Source of the DNA: Celeribacter halophilus | GTDB taxonomy: Bacteria > Pseudomonadota > Alphaproteobacteria > Rhodobacterales > Rhodobacteraceae | NCBI RefSeq assembly: GCF_900114135.1 | Contig: NZ_FORY01000003.1 | Location: forward strand, 124,001 to 188,000 | Length of the DNA stretch: 64,000 nt | Direction of reading: 5' to 3' | Shown here: in pieces, positions 28,167-36,009 of the stretch | Position numbering within the stretch: position 1 is the stretch's first letter | Layout of the letters: the number at the start of each line of letters is the position of its first letter | Notes under the pieces: generated by a model | Told to the model about the DNA's origin: nothing | Databases searched by the model: none | Seen by the model: only the letters and a program-made list of their open reading frames with translations | Translations under genes and position numbers: made by a program

Positions 28167-29033
28167 TTATGTCTTGCCTTCGGGGGCAAGCTTGTCTTGG
28201 GTTTTCAGATCGAAGTCGGAGGCGTCGTGGCGTTCGTGCAGTTGTTCGTTCAAGGGGCCAAAGGTCCGGTTGACGATGCGACCACGCTGGACGGCGGGAC
28301 GTGCAAGGATGTCTTCGGCCCAGCGGCGCAGATGGGTGTAGCTTTCCACATCGAGAAACTCGCCCGCGTTATAGGCATTGCCCAGCACGAGATTGCCATA
28401 CCACGGCCATGTGAGCATATCCGCGATGGTGTAATCATTGCCGCCCAGATAGCGGTGCTCGGCCAGTTCGCGGTCCAGCACATCCATCTGGCGTTTCACT
28501 TCCATCGTGAATCGGTTGATCGGATATTCGAATTTCTCCGGCGCATAGGCGTAGAAATGGCCGAAGCCGCCGCCAAGATAGGGCGCGGACCCTTGCAGCC
28601 AGAACGCCCAGTTCATCACTTCGGTGCGATGCGCGAGGTCTTCGGGCAGAAACGCGCCGAATTTCTCCGCCAGATACAACAGGATCGAGCCGCTCTCGAA
28701 AACGCGAATCCCCGTGTCGCGGTCGAACATGGCGGGAATTTTCGAATTCGGGTTCACGTCCACGAAACCGGAGGAGAACTGGTCGCCCTCGCCAATGCGG
28801 ATCAGGTGGGCGTCATATTCGGCACTGGATTTGCCAAGGGCGAGAAGCTCCTCCAGCATGATCGTGACCTTCTGGCCGTTGGGCGTGCCCAGAGAATAGA
28901 GCTGGATCGGGTGGGTGCCCACGGGCAGGTCCTTGTCATGGGTGGCGCCTGCGATGGGGCGGTTGATCTTGGCCCAGTCACCGCCGCTCTCGGCGTCCCA
29001 TGTCCAGACTTTCGGGGGAATATATTCGGCCAT
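28167..29033 (-). CDS. yghU: YghU-type GSH-dependent disulfide-bond oxidoreductase
   Basis: A 288-aa GST-superfamily protein. An N-terminal extension (MAEYIPPKVWTWDAESGGDWAKINRPIAGATHDKDLP) precedes a thioredoxin domain with QLYSLGTPNGQKVTIMLEELLALG, NPNSKIPAMFD and FESGSILLYLAEKFG, all typical of YghU. The C-terminal GST domain has GGNDYTIADMLTWPWYGN. YghU has disulfide reductase activity and binds two glutathiones. The ATG at 29033 has AAGGAC upstream; the longer frame to 29204 overlaps tetR. It is preceded by tetR with a 22-base gap. Confidence 0.92.
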   Translation of the reverse strand: MAEYIPPKVWTWDAESGGDWAKINRPIAGATHDKDLPVGTHPIQLYSLGTPNGQKVTIMLEELLALGKSSAEYDAHLIRIGEGDQFSSGFVDVNPNSKIPAMFDRDTGIRVFESGSILLYLAEKFGAFLPEDLAHRTEVMNWAFWLQGSAPYLGGGFGHFYAYAPEKFEYPINRFTMEVKRQMDVLDRELAEHRYLGGNDYTIADMLTWPWYGNLVLGNAYNAGEFLDVESYTHLRRWAEDILARPAVQRGRIVNRTFGPLNEQLHERHDASDFDLKTQDKLAPEGKT

Positions 29034-29055
29034 ATCTGATGTCCTTATCTTGTCT

Positions 29056-29655
29056 TTATGTGTCTTGGCGCAGGGCTTCGATCTCGCGGGCGAAATCCTC
29101 GGCAAGTGCGGTGATGTCTTCGGGATCGGTGCCCAGATGCAGCTCGAAACGGATCGCGGAGATCGAGGCCTGAAACCGGCGCGCAAGCCGTGCGCAGTCG
29201 GCATCGGGGGGCAGTTCGCCCTCGGCCTTGGCGCGTTCGAACGCGGCGGTGAATGCCTCGCGGATGCGTTCCAGATAGGCCTTGGTCCGTGCCGCGATCT
29301 CCGGGTCGGTGTTGGTGGTGTCCACCAGCGTCTTGGTCAACATGCAGACCTGACGGGCGTGATCCTGTGGCGGCATTTTCGCAAAGCCGCGCAGGTGATC
29401 GGCCAGCCCCGCAAGTGCGGAGGGGGCGTCGTCCATGAGCGCCTGAAAGCGGGTCAGCGAACGGTCGAAATAGCGGTCGAGCGAGAGCAGGTAGAGATTT
29501 TCCTTGTTGGAAAATGCCGCATAGATGCTGCCCGGTTTCATTTCCAGCGCGGCTTCGAGATCTTTGAGCGAGGTGGCGTGATAGCCTTTTTGCCAGAAGA
29601 CCTGCATGGCGGCTTCAAGGGCGGTGTCACGTTGATACTGGGTCGGGCGGCTCAT
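29056..29655 (-). CDS. TetR-family regulator, first gene of GST operon
   Basis: A 199-aa repressor. The N-terminal DNA-binding part reads TQYQRDTALEAAMQVFWQKGYHATSLKDLEAALEMKPGSIYAAFSNKENLY, a standard TetR HTH. The C-terminal ligand domain contains C104 (RQVCMLTK), in a position resembling the electrophile-sensing cysteine of NemR, and a second Cys near 161 (DADCARLAR). With yghU and gst downstream, sensing of reactive electrophiles is likely (inference). I chose the ATG at 29655, as GAAGAGACAG lies upstream; an ATG at 29670 has no site. Confidence 0.85.
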   Translation of the reverse strand: MSRPTQYQRDTALEAAMQVFWQKGYHATSLKDLEAALEMKPGSIYAAFSNKENLYLLSLDRYFDRSLTRFQALMDDAPSALAGLADHLRGFAKMPPQDHARQVCMLTKTLVDTTNTDPEIAARTKAYLERIREAFTAAFERAKAEGELPPDADCARLARRFQASISAIRFELHLGTDPEDITALAEDFAREIEALRQDT

Positions 29656-29703
29656 GGTCTGTCTCTTCATGCAAACGGGGTGATGAAGAGAGGATATGGG
29701 TTC

Positions 29704-29742
29704 TTGAGTGATTGATCAAATAATATTTGAGTGATCGTTCAA
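29704..29742. promoter_or_regulatory. Two tandem TetR-type operators
   Basis: Two 16-bp near-copies, TTGAGTGATTGATCAA (29704-29719) and TTGAGTGATCGTTCAA (29727-29742), 23 bp apart. Each has TTGA...TCAA ends, and the second is a near-palindrome around GATC. They lie about 50 bp upstream of the tetR start, so the regulator probably controls its own operon. Confidence 0.65.
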
Positions 29743-29833
29743 CTTATCACTTGCCACTATTCTTTGCCAATGTCTTTGGTGATTGTCTTGGGCAGCCGGG
29801 CCTCTGGGGGAGAGACGCGGCGTGCGGGTCATA

Positions 29834-31555
29834 TCAGGGGGCGGATTTGTCCTCGGTCTCGATCACGGGAATATCCGTGCGGGATTCCTTTTCGCCGCCA
29901 CGCAGCAGGTCCACGGCGCGGTCGGCGGCGTCCTGAAACGGTTCAAAGACGGTATCGGCACCGGCTTGCAGCAGGTCTTGGGTGTCTTGCGTGGCGTGTG
30001 AAGTGGTGGCGATGCGGCCTTGGAAACCGGCGGCGCGCACCAGTTGCAACAGGGTGCGGCGGCTGTCTTCGTAGCTTAGCCCTCTGGGGTGGATCGGGAT
30101 GGTGGAGACCACCCATCCGGCCCGTTGCATCGGCAGTTCTGCGATGAATTCGGGGTCGGTGGCGTCTCCGAATTCCGCGTCCATCCCGAGATCACGCCAG
30201 CGGCGCACGGCATAGGGGTTGAAATCGACGCCCAGCACCGCGATCCCGTGTTTTTTCAGGCGCAGACCGATGGCGGTGCCGAACCGTCCGAGGCCGAAGA
30301 TGATGATGGCATAGCTGTGCTGGCTGTGGGTGCCGGTCTCGCTGGGTTCGCGCGGGGTGCCCTTGCGCTCGAATATCCCGATCAGCGGTTCGCAGGCGGC
30401 GTAGAGCTTGTGGGAATAGGTGATCATATAGGTCGACATGGCGATGGTGACGAGGCCGACGAGCGTGACCAGTCCTAAGGCGTCCTCCTGCACATGGCCC
30501 AAGGAGACGCCCATGGCGACGAAGATCAGGGAGAACTCGCTGATTTGCGCCACGGTGAGACCGGCGAGAAAGCCTGTGCGTTTGCGGTAGCCCATCGCGC
30601 CCATGATGGCGAGCACGATCAGCGGGTTGCCGATCAGCACGAAGAGCGACAGCAGGATGGCGCCCAACACATGCGCGCCCAGAAGCGACAGGTCCAGCGT
30701 GGAGCCGAGCGCGATGAAGAAGAACAACAGCAGGAAATCCCGCAACGGGGCGAGCCGCGCGGCGATGGTTTCGCGGTAGGGGGTGGAGGCCAGCGAGATC
30801 CCCGCCAGCAGACCGCCGACTTCCTTGCCCAGCCCCGTGAAATCGCTGATCGCGGCAAAGATGGCGGCCTGTGCGATGGCGAAGATCACCAGAAGCTCCG
30901 GCGCGCGGGCCAGTTGTTCGGTCAGCGGGTTGGCGACATAGCGCACAAACAGGACCACCAGCGCCACCAGAGCGATGCCGGAGGAGAGCACCGCCAGCAC
31001 CGACCCGCCGCCATGACCGCTCGCCTCGCTGCCGATGCCGATGGCGGAGAGCACAATCATCGCCAGCACCACGACCAGATCCTGCACAATCAGAAAGCCC
31101 AAGGCGATTTGCCCGTGCAGTGAGTCGATCTCGCGCTTGTCCGAGAGCAGCTTCACGATGATGATGGTCGAGGAAAAGGTGAGCGCCACCGCGATATAGA
31201 GGCTGGTGACATGGCCAAGCCCCAGCAGAAGACAGATCAGATAGCCGAAAACCGATGTAAACGCGACCTGCCCGAGACCGGTCAAAAGCGACACCGCCCC
31301 CAAAGAGCGGATGAGTTTCACATCAAGTTTGATGCCGACCAGAAACAACAACACCGCAATCCCCAGTTCGGAAAGCAGATGGATCTGTTCGCTCGACTGG
31401 ACCACATCCAGCACGGAAGGACCGGCGATCAGACCGACCGCGATGAAACTGACGATGAGCGGCTGTCTCAGAAGCAGACCGAAAAAGCCGATCACGGCCG
31501 CCATGACAAGAAGAATGGAAACTTCGCCGAAGGTGGATTGAGCAATGAGGTCCAT
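29834..31555 (-). CDS. Kef-type K+/cation:proton antiporter
   Basis: A 573-aa CPA2-family antiporter. About 12 membrane helices occupy residues 1-390 (GIAVLLFLVGIKLDVKLI and ALGFLIVQDLVVVLAMIV are typical), followed by a TrkA-N nucleotide-binding domain starting YAIIIFGLGRFGTAIGLRLKKHG, a Rossmann fold that binds NAD(H). A C-terminal tail follows (LQAGADTVFEPFQDAADRAVDLL). Kef systems are gated by glutathione adducts and acidify the cytoplasm during electrophile attack, which fits the adjacent GST operon. I used the ATG at 31555; a TTG at 31558 is possible. Confidence 0.9.
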   Translation of the reverse strand: MDLIAQSTFGEVSILLVMAAVIGFFGLLLRQPLIVSFIAVGLIAGPSVLDVVQSSEQIHLLSELGIAVLLFLVGIKLDVKLIRSLGAVSLLTGLGQVAFTSVFGYLICLLLGLGHVTSLYIAVALTFSSTIIIVKLLSDKREIDSLHGQIALGFLIVQDLVVVLAMIVLSAIGIGSEASGHGGGSVLAVLSSGIALVALVVLFVRYVANPLTEQLARAPELLVIFAIAQAAIFAAISDFTGLGKEVGGLLAGISLASTPYRETIAARLAPLRDFLLLFFFIALGSTLDLSLLGAHVLGAILLSLFVLIGNPLIVLAIMGAMGYRKRTGFLAGLTVAQISEFSLIFVAMGVSLGHVQEDALGLVTLVGLVTIAMSTYMITYSHKLYAACEPLIGIFERKGTPREPSETGTHSQHSYAIIIFGLGRFGTAIGLRLKKHGIAVLGVDFNPYAVRRWRDLGMDAEFGDATDPEFIAELPMQRAGWVVSTIPIHPRGLSYEDSRRTLLQLVRAAGFQGRIATTSHATQDTQDLLQAGADTVFEPFQDAADRAVDLLRGGEKESRTDIPVIETEDKSAP

Positions 31556-31951
31556 CAAGAGTGTGTCGCCTTGAAATATCAGGTGGAAGGGAAAACTGTG
31601 TGCCCAGAGACCAGCCTTTTGTGCCGCACCTGTTTGCGCCGGAACGGGATCGCTTCCGAACCTGCATCGTCAAGCCGGCTCAGCCCCGATACGGGCAGGG
31701 CGCAGGTCGGACATCTCTCGGTCCGCAAAGGCATTTTGGCAATCATGTCCGGTCGCATAAAGGCTGTGTCTTCGGGTCTGGTTGAAAGGGGTCCAACCAA
31801 TATAGGGACAGAATTCGGATTGGAAATAGACCCCCCGCGTGGTCGGTGAAATCGCTGCGGTTTTTCGCGTCTCTTTGCTGTAGAAAATTACTGTAGCAAA
31901 GGCGCGACCCGTGGAGGGGTCACGCCTTGTTTTACCGGTTCAGGCCCTGCG
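31556..31951. other. Intergenic region between Kef antiporter and flavoprotein
   Basis: About 395 bases. It holds the terminator of the flavoprotein unit (31899-31928) and presumably the Kef promoter. A minus-strand frame at 31579-31758 (59 codons, including RCPTC) has no clear ribosome site and I do not call it. GGTTG/CAACC arms near 31785-31800 are a possible operator. Confidence 0.45.
31896..31928 (-). terminator. Terminator after flavoprotein operon
   Basis: A stem of AAGGCG plus GACCC pairing with GGGTC plus CGCCTT (31899-31910 with 31916-31928, one internal mismatch) and a 5-base loop. T-rich ends are present on both strands. It lies 23 bases after the flavoprotein stop. Confidence 0.7.
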
Positions 31952-33769
31952 TTATGCCTGTTCGGGCCATGCGCTGAAGGGTTGTTTTTCCAGTTGCATC
32001 GTGCCGTTTTCGGCTTTGGAGATGTTGATCCATGCCTCCCAGTTCTCCGTGTCAATTTCCGTATAATCCAGACGGTAATGGCTGCACCGGCTTTCGGTGC
32101 GCATGAGCGAGGCGCGCAGTTTCATTTCCGCGCTCAGGATCATGTTGCGGGTCTCGTGGGCCAGCCGCAGCTCGTGCATATTGGCCGCGCGCAGCATCGG
32201 GGCATGGTGGTCGCGCAACTCCTCGATATAGGCCAGAGCGGCCTGCATCATGGTCTGTTTTTTGACGTAGAGCACGAAATTGGGGATCATCACGCCCTGA
32301 AGCGTTTGTGTGACCCATGCCGGACCGTAGCCGGCCTCGCGTTTGAGTGGGGCGAGGATCTCGTCGGTGATGGTGGTCAGCGTCTCTGCGGGGATCTCCA
32401 TAAGCGGATGTGCGGCGGCAAATTCGGCGGCGGCTTCGCCTGCGATGGCACCCTGCACAGCTGAACCGGCAAGAGAGGAGCCGATCTGGGTGTAGATGCC
32501 GCCGGACATATGGCTGCCCAAGGCGTCACCGGCGGCATAAAGCCCCGCGACATTGGAGGCGCAGCGGTCATCGACGGGGACGAGCCCTTCGGATTTGTGA
32601 ATGGCCATGCCCGCAGAGGCCCCGCCCATCGCAAAGCCGCGCTGCGTTCCGCCGCCGAGAGGTCCGCCCTCCGGTCCGCCTTCTGGTCCACCACCTGGAC
32701 CACCGGGAGGTGGGCCGCCCGCAGGACTGCCAGCGGAGCCGTCTTCGCCCCCTGCCGGAGGGCCGGAGCGTTGAAATTCGCTCGGGGTGACAGGTCCGCC
32801 CTCGACCATCGTCTGCTCTGCATCGGGCGGGGTGCCTGGTCCCATGTTGATCGGGTTGCCCTGCATATAGGCCTGATAGTTCACATCGACGCCCAGATCG
32901 TGATGCACCTCGACGGAATTCATGCTCGGCGTCAGTTCGAACATATCGCCCCAGCCGTCATAGCAGGCGGCGGGGTTGACGGAGCGGCCGGTGTGCCCGT
33001 CGTTCCATTCCTTGCCGGTGATCTTCGCGCCGATCTCATAGGCCATGATGCTGCCGTCATGGGTGAGGTCGCAGACGGGGAACCCGCTGGGTTTGAACCC
33101 GCCTGCGCCGGTGCACAGCACGATGGACTTGGCGGCGATGGTCACGGTTTTCTCGGCATCCAGCAGGAAACCGGCGGCACCGGCGATGCGCCCGTCTTCC
33201 TTGATGAGGCGGGTGATCATCAGGCGTTCGACAATCGGGATGTCGCGAGCCTCCAGCGGCACCATAAAGGGGCGATGCGCCAGTGTGGTGTCGAAAAAGC
33301 CCCAGTCCTGCAACTCCTTGGCCCGCGCCAGAGAGTTTTCGGCAAGCTGGCGGGTATAGACGGGGTTGTTGGTGCGATAGGCCGACCGCGAGACCGTTTC
33401 GACAAATTCGTCGATGCTCACGGTTTCCTTGTCGGGGTCATAGGCGAAATAGCCTTTGGCAAAGGGTGTCAGGCCGGAGGACCCGACGCGGCCCTTGGAG
33501 GCGATCATCACCTTGGCCCCTGCGTCATGGGCTTTCACGGCGGCAAACAGCCCCGCCATCCCGCCGCCGATCACGAGGACATCGGTCTGGTAAGTGGTGT
33601 TGGTCAGGGTGGTGACATCGATCTCGACATCGTTCTGCGCCCATCCGGCAAGGCCCATGGAACTCAGGCCCGCCACGGCACCGCCCATGGCCATAAAGCT
33701 GCGGCGGGTCGGGGAGGTGAGGGGATTGGTGGTTTTCCCGGTTATTGGGTTGGTCATTGGGCCGGTCAT
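31952..33769 (-). CDS. Tat-exported fumarate-reductase-superfamily flavoprotein
   Basis: A 605-aa FAD protein. A twin-arginine signal (TRRSFMAMGGAVAGLSSMGLAG, R22-R23) predicts folded export to the periplasm. The FAD-binding site DVLVIGGGMAGLFAAVKAHDAG is near residue 65, and IVLCTGAGGF and the second GxG region GLYAAGDALGSHMSGGIYTQIGSSLAG follow. The C-terminal helical domain (MRTESRCSHYRLDYTE) resembles SdhA/AprA. The fumarate-reductase His and Arg seem absent: the usual HYTMGG and GANRLGSNS sites read RGFAMGG and YTQIGSS. A Gly/Pro-rich insertion lies at about 340-375. The substrate is unknown. It overlaps the membrane subunit by 4 bases. Confidence 0.85.
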   Translation of the reverse strand: MTGPMTNPITGKTTNPLTSPTRRSFMAMGGAVAGLSSMGLAGWAQNDVEIDVTTLTNTTYQTDVLVIGGGMAGLFAAVKAHDAGAKVMIASKGRVGSSGLTPFAKGYFAYDPDKETVSIDEFVETVSRSAYRTNNPVYTRQLAENSLARAKELQDWGFFDTTLAHRPFMVPLEARDIPIVERLMITRLIKEDGRIAGAAGFLLDAEKTVTIAAKSIVLCTGAGGFKPSGFPVCDLTHDGSIMAYEIGAKITGKEWNDGHTGRSVNPAACYDGWGDMFELTPSMNSVEVHHDLGVDVNYQAYMQGNPINMGPGTPPDAEQTMVEGGPVTPSEFQRSGPPAGGEDGSAGSPAGGPPPGGPGGGPEGGPEGGPLGGGTQRGFAMGGASAGMAIHKSEGLVPVDDRCASNVAGLYAAGDALGSHMSGGIYTQIGSSLAGSAVQGAIAGEAAAEFAAAHPLMEIPAETLTTITDEILAPLKREAGYGPAWVTQTLQGVMIPNFVLYVKKQTMMQAALAYIEELRDHHAPMLRAANMHELRLAHETRNMILSAEMKLRASLMRTESRCSHYRLDYTEIDTENWEAWINISKAENGTMQLEKQPFSAWPEQA

Positions 33770-34458
33770 TGGGGATGTGCCTCCGCCTTATGGAATTTTG
33801 CGCCGATGGATTTGCCGACTGATGCGAACGGGATGCGGTCCGGATAGAGCCGTGCCAGAAGGACAAGGCCCAAGGCGAGTGCGGCGCAGAAGTAGATCGC
33901 CAGTCCGAGGCTCATGTGTCGTCCGAGCATGATCACATGGAACAGGGCGGGCAGGATGAAGCCGAGCACCAGCACAGCATGAAGTCCGCGCCAGCCGCGA
34001 TATTTCTTGCGCATCTTGCGCATGACCTTGCGGCGGAAAAACGCGGTGATCCCGACCGCCACCAGCACCAGCCACGCGAGAATGCCGCTGAGGATGCCGA
34101 TGTTGGAGAATTGAGTGAGCATGGTGACAAAAGCGGTCCACGGCTCGACACCGCCTTCGAAATAGCGCGGCACGACGATGAGATAGGGATGCGCGAGGAT
34201 CACGACGATTGCGGTGTAGGCGAGGTATTTATGCAGTTTTTGCACCAATGCGGGTTTGAATGCCTGCGACACCGGCGCGTTGCCTCGCGTCAGATAGAAT
34301 TGCGCGATGAGCAGGGAGAACCCGACAAGCGTCAAAAGCGACAGCGCGTCCTTGAAAGCGGAGCGGAATGGTGCGTCGCTGAGTATATAGAAACAGACCG
34401 GCACACCGATGGCGGCGACAAGGCCGGTCAGGACGAGAGCGAAAGCTTTGCGGGACAT
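33766..34458 (-). CDS. Six-helix bis-heme membrane protein (ferric-reductase-like)
   Basis: A 230-aa membrane protein with about six helices and four histidines spaced as in the ferric reductase/NADPH oxidase membrane domain: H76 and H90 in one helix (KLHKYLAYTAIVVILAHPY), H160 and H174 in another (GLHAVLVLGFILPALFH), 13 residues between each pair. Two b-type hemes stacked across the membrane are expected. There is no NAD(P)H or FAD domain, so electrons must come from another protein; the ferredoxin encoded 4 bases upstream is the obvious donor, and the Tat flavoprotein the acceptor (inference). Confidence 0.85.
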   Translation of the reverse strand: MSRKAFALVLTGLVAAIGVPVCFYILSDAPFRSAFKDALSLLTLVGFSLLIAQFYLTRGNAPVSQAFKPALVQKLHKYLAYTAIVVILAHPYLIVVPRYFEGGVEPWTAFVTMLTQFSNIGILSGILAWLVLVAVGITAFFRRKVMRKMRKKYRGWRGLHAVLVLGFILPALFHVIMLGRHMSLGLAIYFCAALALGLVLLARLYPDRIPFASVGKSIGAKFHKAEAHPQ

Positions 34459-34462
34459 GGAC

Positions 34463-34672
34463 CTACCCCCAAGAGACGATGACGGGGATGGATTTCTCCG
34501 GCGACATCTCTATGGCGTCGACTGGGCAATACATCCGGCAGAGGTGACATATCTGGCAATCGGCGGGGTAGGTGATCTTGGCCTTGCCGTTCTCCATCCG
34601 GATCACGTCGCAAGGACAGGATTTCACACATTCCTCGCAGCCGATACAGCCGTGAATGCTTTTGATTGTCAT
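34463..34672 (-). CDS. 2x[4Fe-4S] ferredoxin
   Basis: A 69-aa dicluster ferredoxin. The first cluster motif is C9-x2-C12-x2-C15-x3-C19-P (CIGCEECVKSCP) and the second C39-x2-C42-x2-C45-x3-C49-P (CQICHLCRMYCP). An extra cysteine (C21) follows the first motif. There is no signal peptide, so it is cytoplasmic. It resembles the small beta subunits that accompany AprA/SdhA-like flavoproteins, but is shorter than AprB. It is first gene of a three-gene unit with the bis-heme membrane protein and the Tat flavoprotein. Confidence 0.92.
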   Translation of the reverse strand: MTIKSIHGCIGCEECVKSCPCDVIRMENGKAKITYPADCQICHLCRMYCPVDAIEMSPEKSIPVIVSWG

Positions 34673-34729
34673 TGGCTACTCCATTCGCTCGTGGGGGGCT
34701 TAAAAAAGAAACGATCCGGAGTGAAAAAT

Positions 34730-34766
34730 CCGTCGGTCACGAAAAATTCATTGATTTTTGCGACGG
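34730..34766. promoter_or_regulatory. Inverted repeat between ferredoxin and RND genes
   Basis: Outer arms CCGTCG (34730-34735) and CGACGG (34761-34766), inner arms AAAAAT (34742-34747) and ATTTTT (34754-34759). It lies in the only divergent promoter region shared by the ferredoxin unit (minus) and the RND unit (plus), so it may be an operator for either. Confidence 0.45.
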
Positions 34767-34845
34767 AAACGATGTGTTCATTCGATAAATATTAAATCCT
34801 GCTTTAACCAGTTCGAGAAATCGGCCTCTCAAAACGGACCCCAAT

Positions 34846-36009
34846 ATGCGCACAGTCACAGCTATCACTGCCTCAGCCATCATTCTCGGAGGCGCGCATG
34901 TTCTGACCTTCGGTGTGCCCGTACCGCTTCAGGGTGTGCTTGGATCGGAAGACGCCCGTGTCACCGGACCTGCGGGGGCAGGCGATACCGGAGCGCGTCA
35001 GCGCGGCGGGGCGACCACGGTGATCGCGCAGCCCTTGACCCTGAAACCCTATGAGGATGTGATCCGCGCCGTGGGCAGCGCACGGGCGCTGCATCTGGCG
35101 AATGTGACCACGGAATCCGCAGGCGAGGTGGTCGCCACCTATCTGGGCGCCAACCGTCTGGTTGAGGCCGGTGATGTGTTGCTTGCACTGGACCCGCGCA
35201 CCCAGCAGCTTGCGCTGGATCTGGCGCAGGCCAATCTCAAACAGGCGCAGCAGACTGTGGACCGCTACGAACAGCTGCGCGCCAATGGCAACCTTACCTT
35301 GACCGAAGTGGCCCTGTCGGAGGCGCAGATCGCGCTGGAACAGGCCAAGATCGAGGTCGAGATCGCACAGGTCGCGCTGGAGGATCGCACGGTGCGCGCG
35401 CCGATCTCGGGGCGGCTGGGGCTTAGCGAGGTCGAGGTGGGCGATATTCTGTCGAGCAACGAGGAGATCGTCTCCATCGACGATCTGAGCGCCTTGCTCA
35501 TCGAGTTCGAACTGCCTGAACGCGCCATCGGCCTGTTGCAGAAGGACACAACCATTCTCGCCAGCACGCCGAGCTTCACCGGCAAGGTGTTTGAAGGCGA
35601 AATCGAAAGTTTCGACAGCCGTCTCGACAGTGTTACGCGCTCCATTACCGTGCGGGCGCAGATCGACAATTCCGACGGGCTGCTCTGGTCCGGCATGACC
35701 TTTTCCGTGCGGCTGATCCACGAGAGCGAACCTCTGCCTGCGCTGCCTGCCACGGCAATCACATGGTCGCGGGCTGGATCGAACATCTGGATCGAGGAAG
35801 ACGGTAAGGCCAAAGCGGTTCCCGTGGTGATTTTGCACCGGCGCAACGAGACGGTCTGGGTCGATACCGATCTGGAGCCGGGCACAATGGTGATCACCGA
35901 AGGCGCACAAAAACTGCGCGAAGGAGGGGCGGTGAGAATTCTTGGCGCTGTGGTCGAAGGGGCCTTGTCCCGGTCTGACACCAAAAACAAAGCCGAGGTG
36001 CCGTCGTGA
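34846..36009 (+). CDS. RND efflux periplasmic adaptor
   Basis: A 387-aa membrane-fusion (HlyD/AcrA-type) protein. The N-terminal hydrophobic stretch (TAITASAIILGGAHVLTFG) is an uncleaved anchor or signal. It continues with the lipoyl half-motif (GEVVATYLGANRLVEAGDVLLALDPRTQQL), a coiled-coil hairpin (about 120-180, QANLKQAQQTVDRYEQLRANGNLTLTEVALSEAQIALEQAKIEVEIAQ), the second lipoyl half (VRAPISGRLGLSEVEVGDI) and the beta-barrel and membrane-proximal domains. It links the inner-membrane pump to an outer-membrane channel. The stop overlaps the pump start by 4 bases; no outer-membrane channel gene follows. Confidence 0.93.
   Translation: MRTVTAITASAIILGGAHVLTFGVPVPLQGVLGSEDARVTGPAGAGDTGARQRGGATTVIAQPLTLKPYEDVIRAVGSARALHLANVTTESAGEVVATYLGANRLVEAGDVLLALDPRTQQLALDLAQANLKQAQQTVDRYEQLRANGNLTLTEVALSEAQIALEQAKIEVEIAQVALEDRTVRAPISGRLGLSEVEVGDILSSNEEIVSIDDLSALLIEFELPERAIGLLQKDTTILASTPSFTGKVFEGEIESFDSRLDSVTRSITVRAQIDNSDGLLWSGMTFSVRLIHESEPLPALPATAITWSRAGSNIWIEEDGKAKAVPVVILHRRNETVWVDTDLEPGTMVITEGAQKLREGGAVRILGAVVEGALSRSDTKNKAEVPS

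Noticed and set aside
30494-31123. A 209-codon plus-strand frame very rich in Gln, Glu and His
   Set aside because: Antisense of the Kef antiporter; no start site and no recognisable domain.
31579-31758. Possible small minus-strand gene with RCPTC motif
   Set aside because: No convincing ribosome site, and only two cysteines. It may be the leader of the Kef gene.
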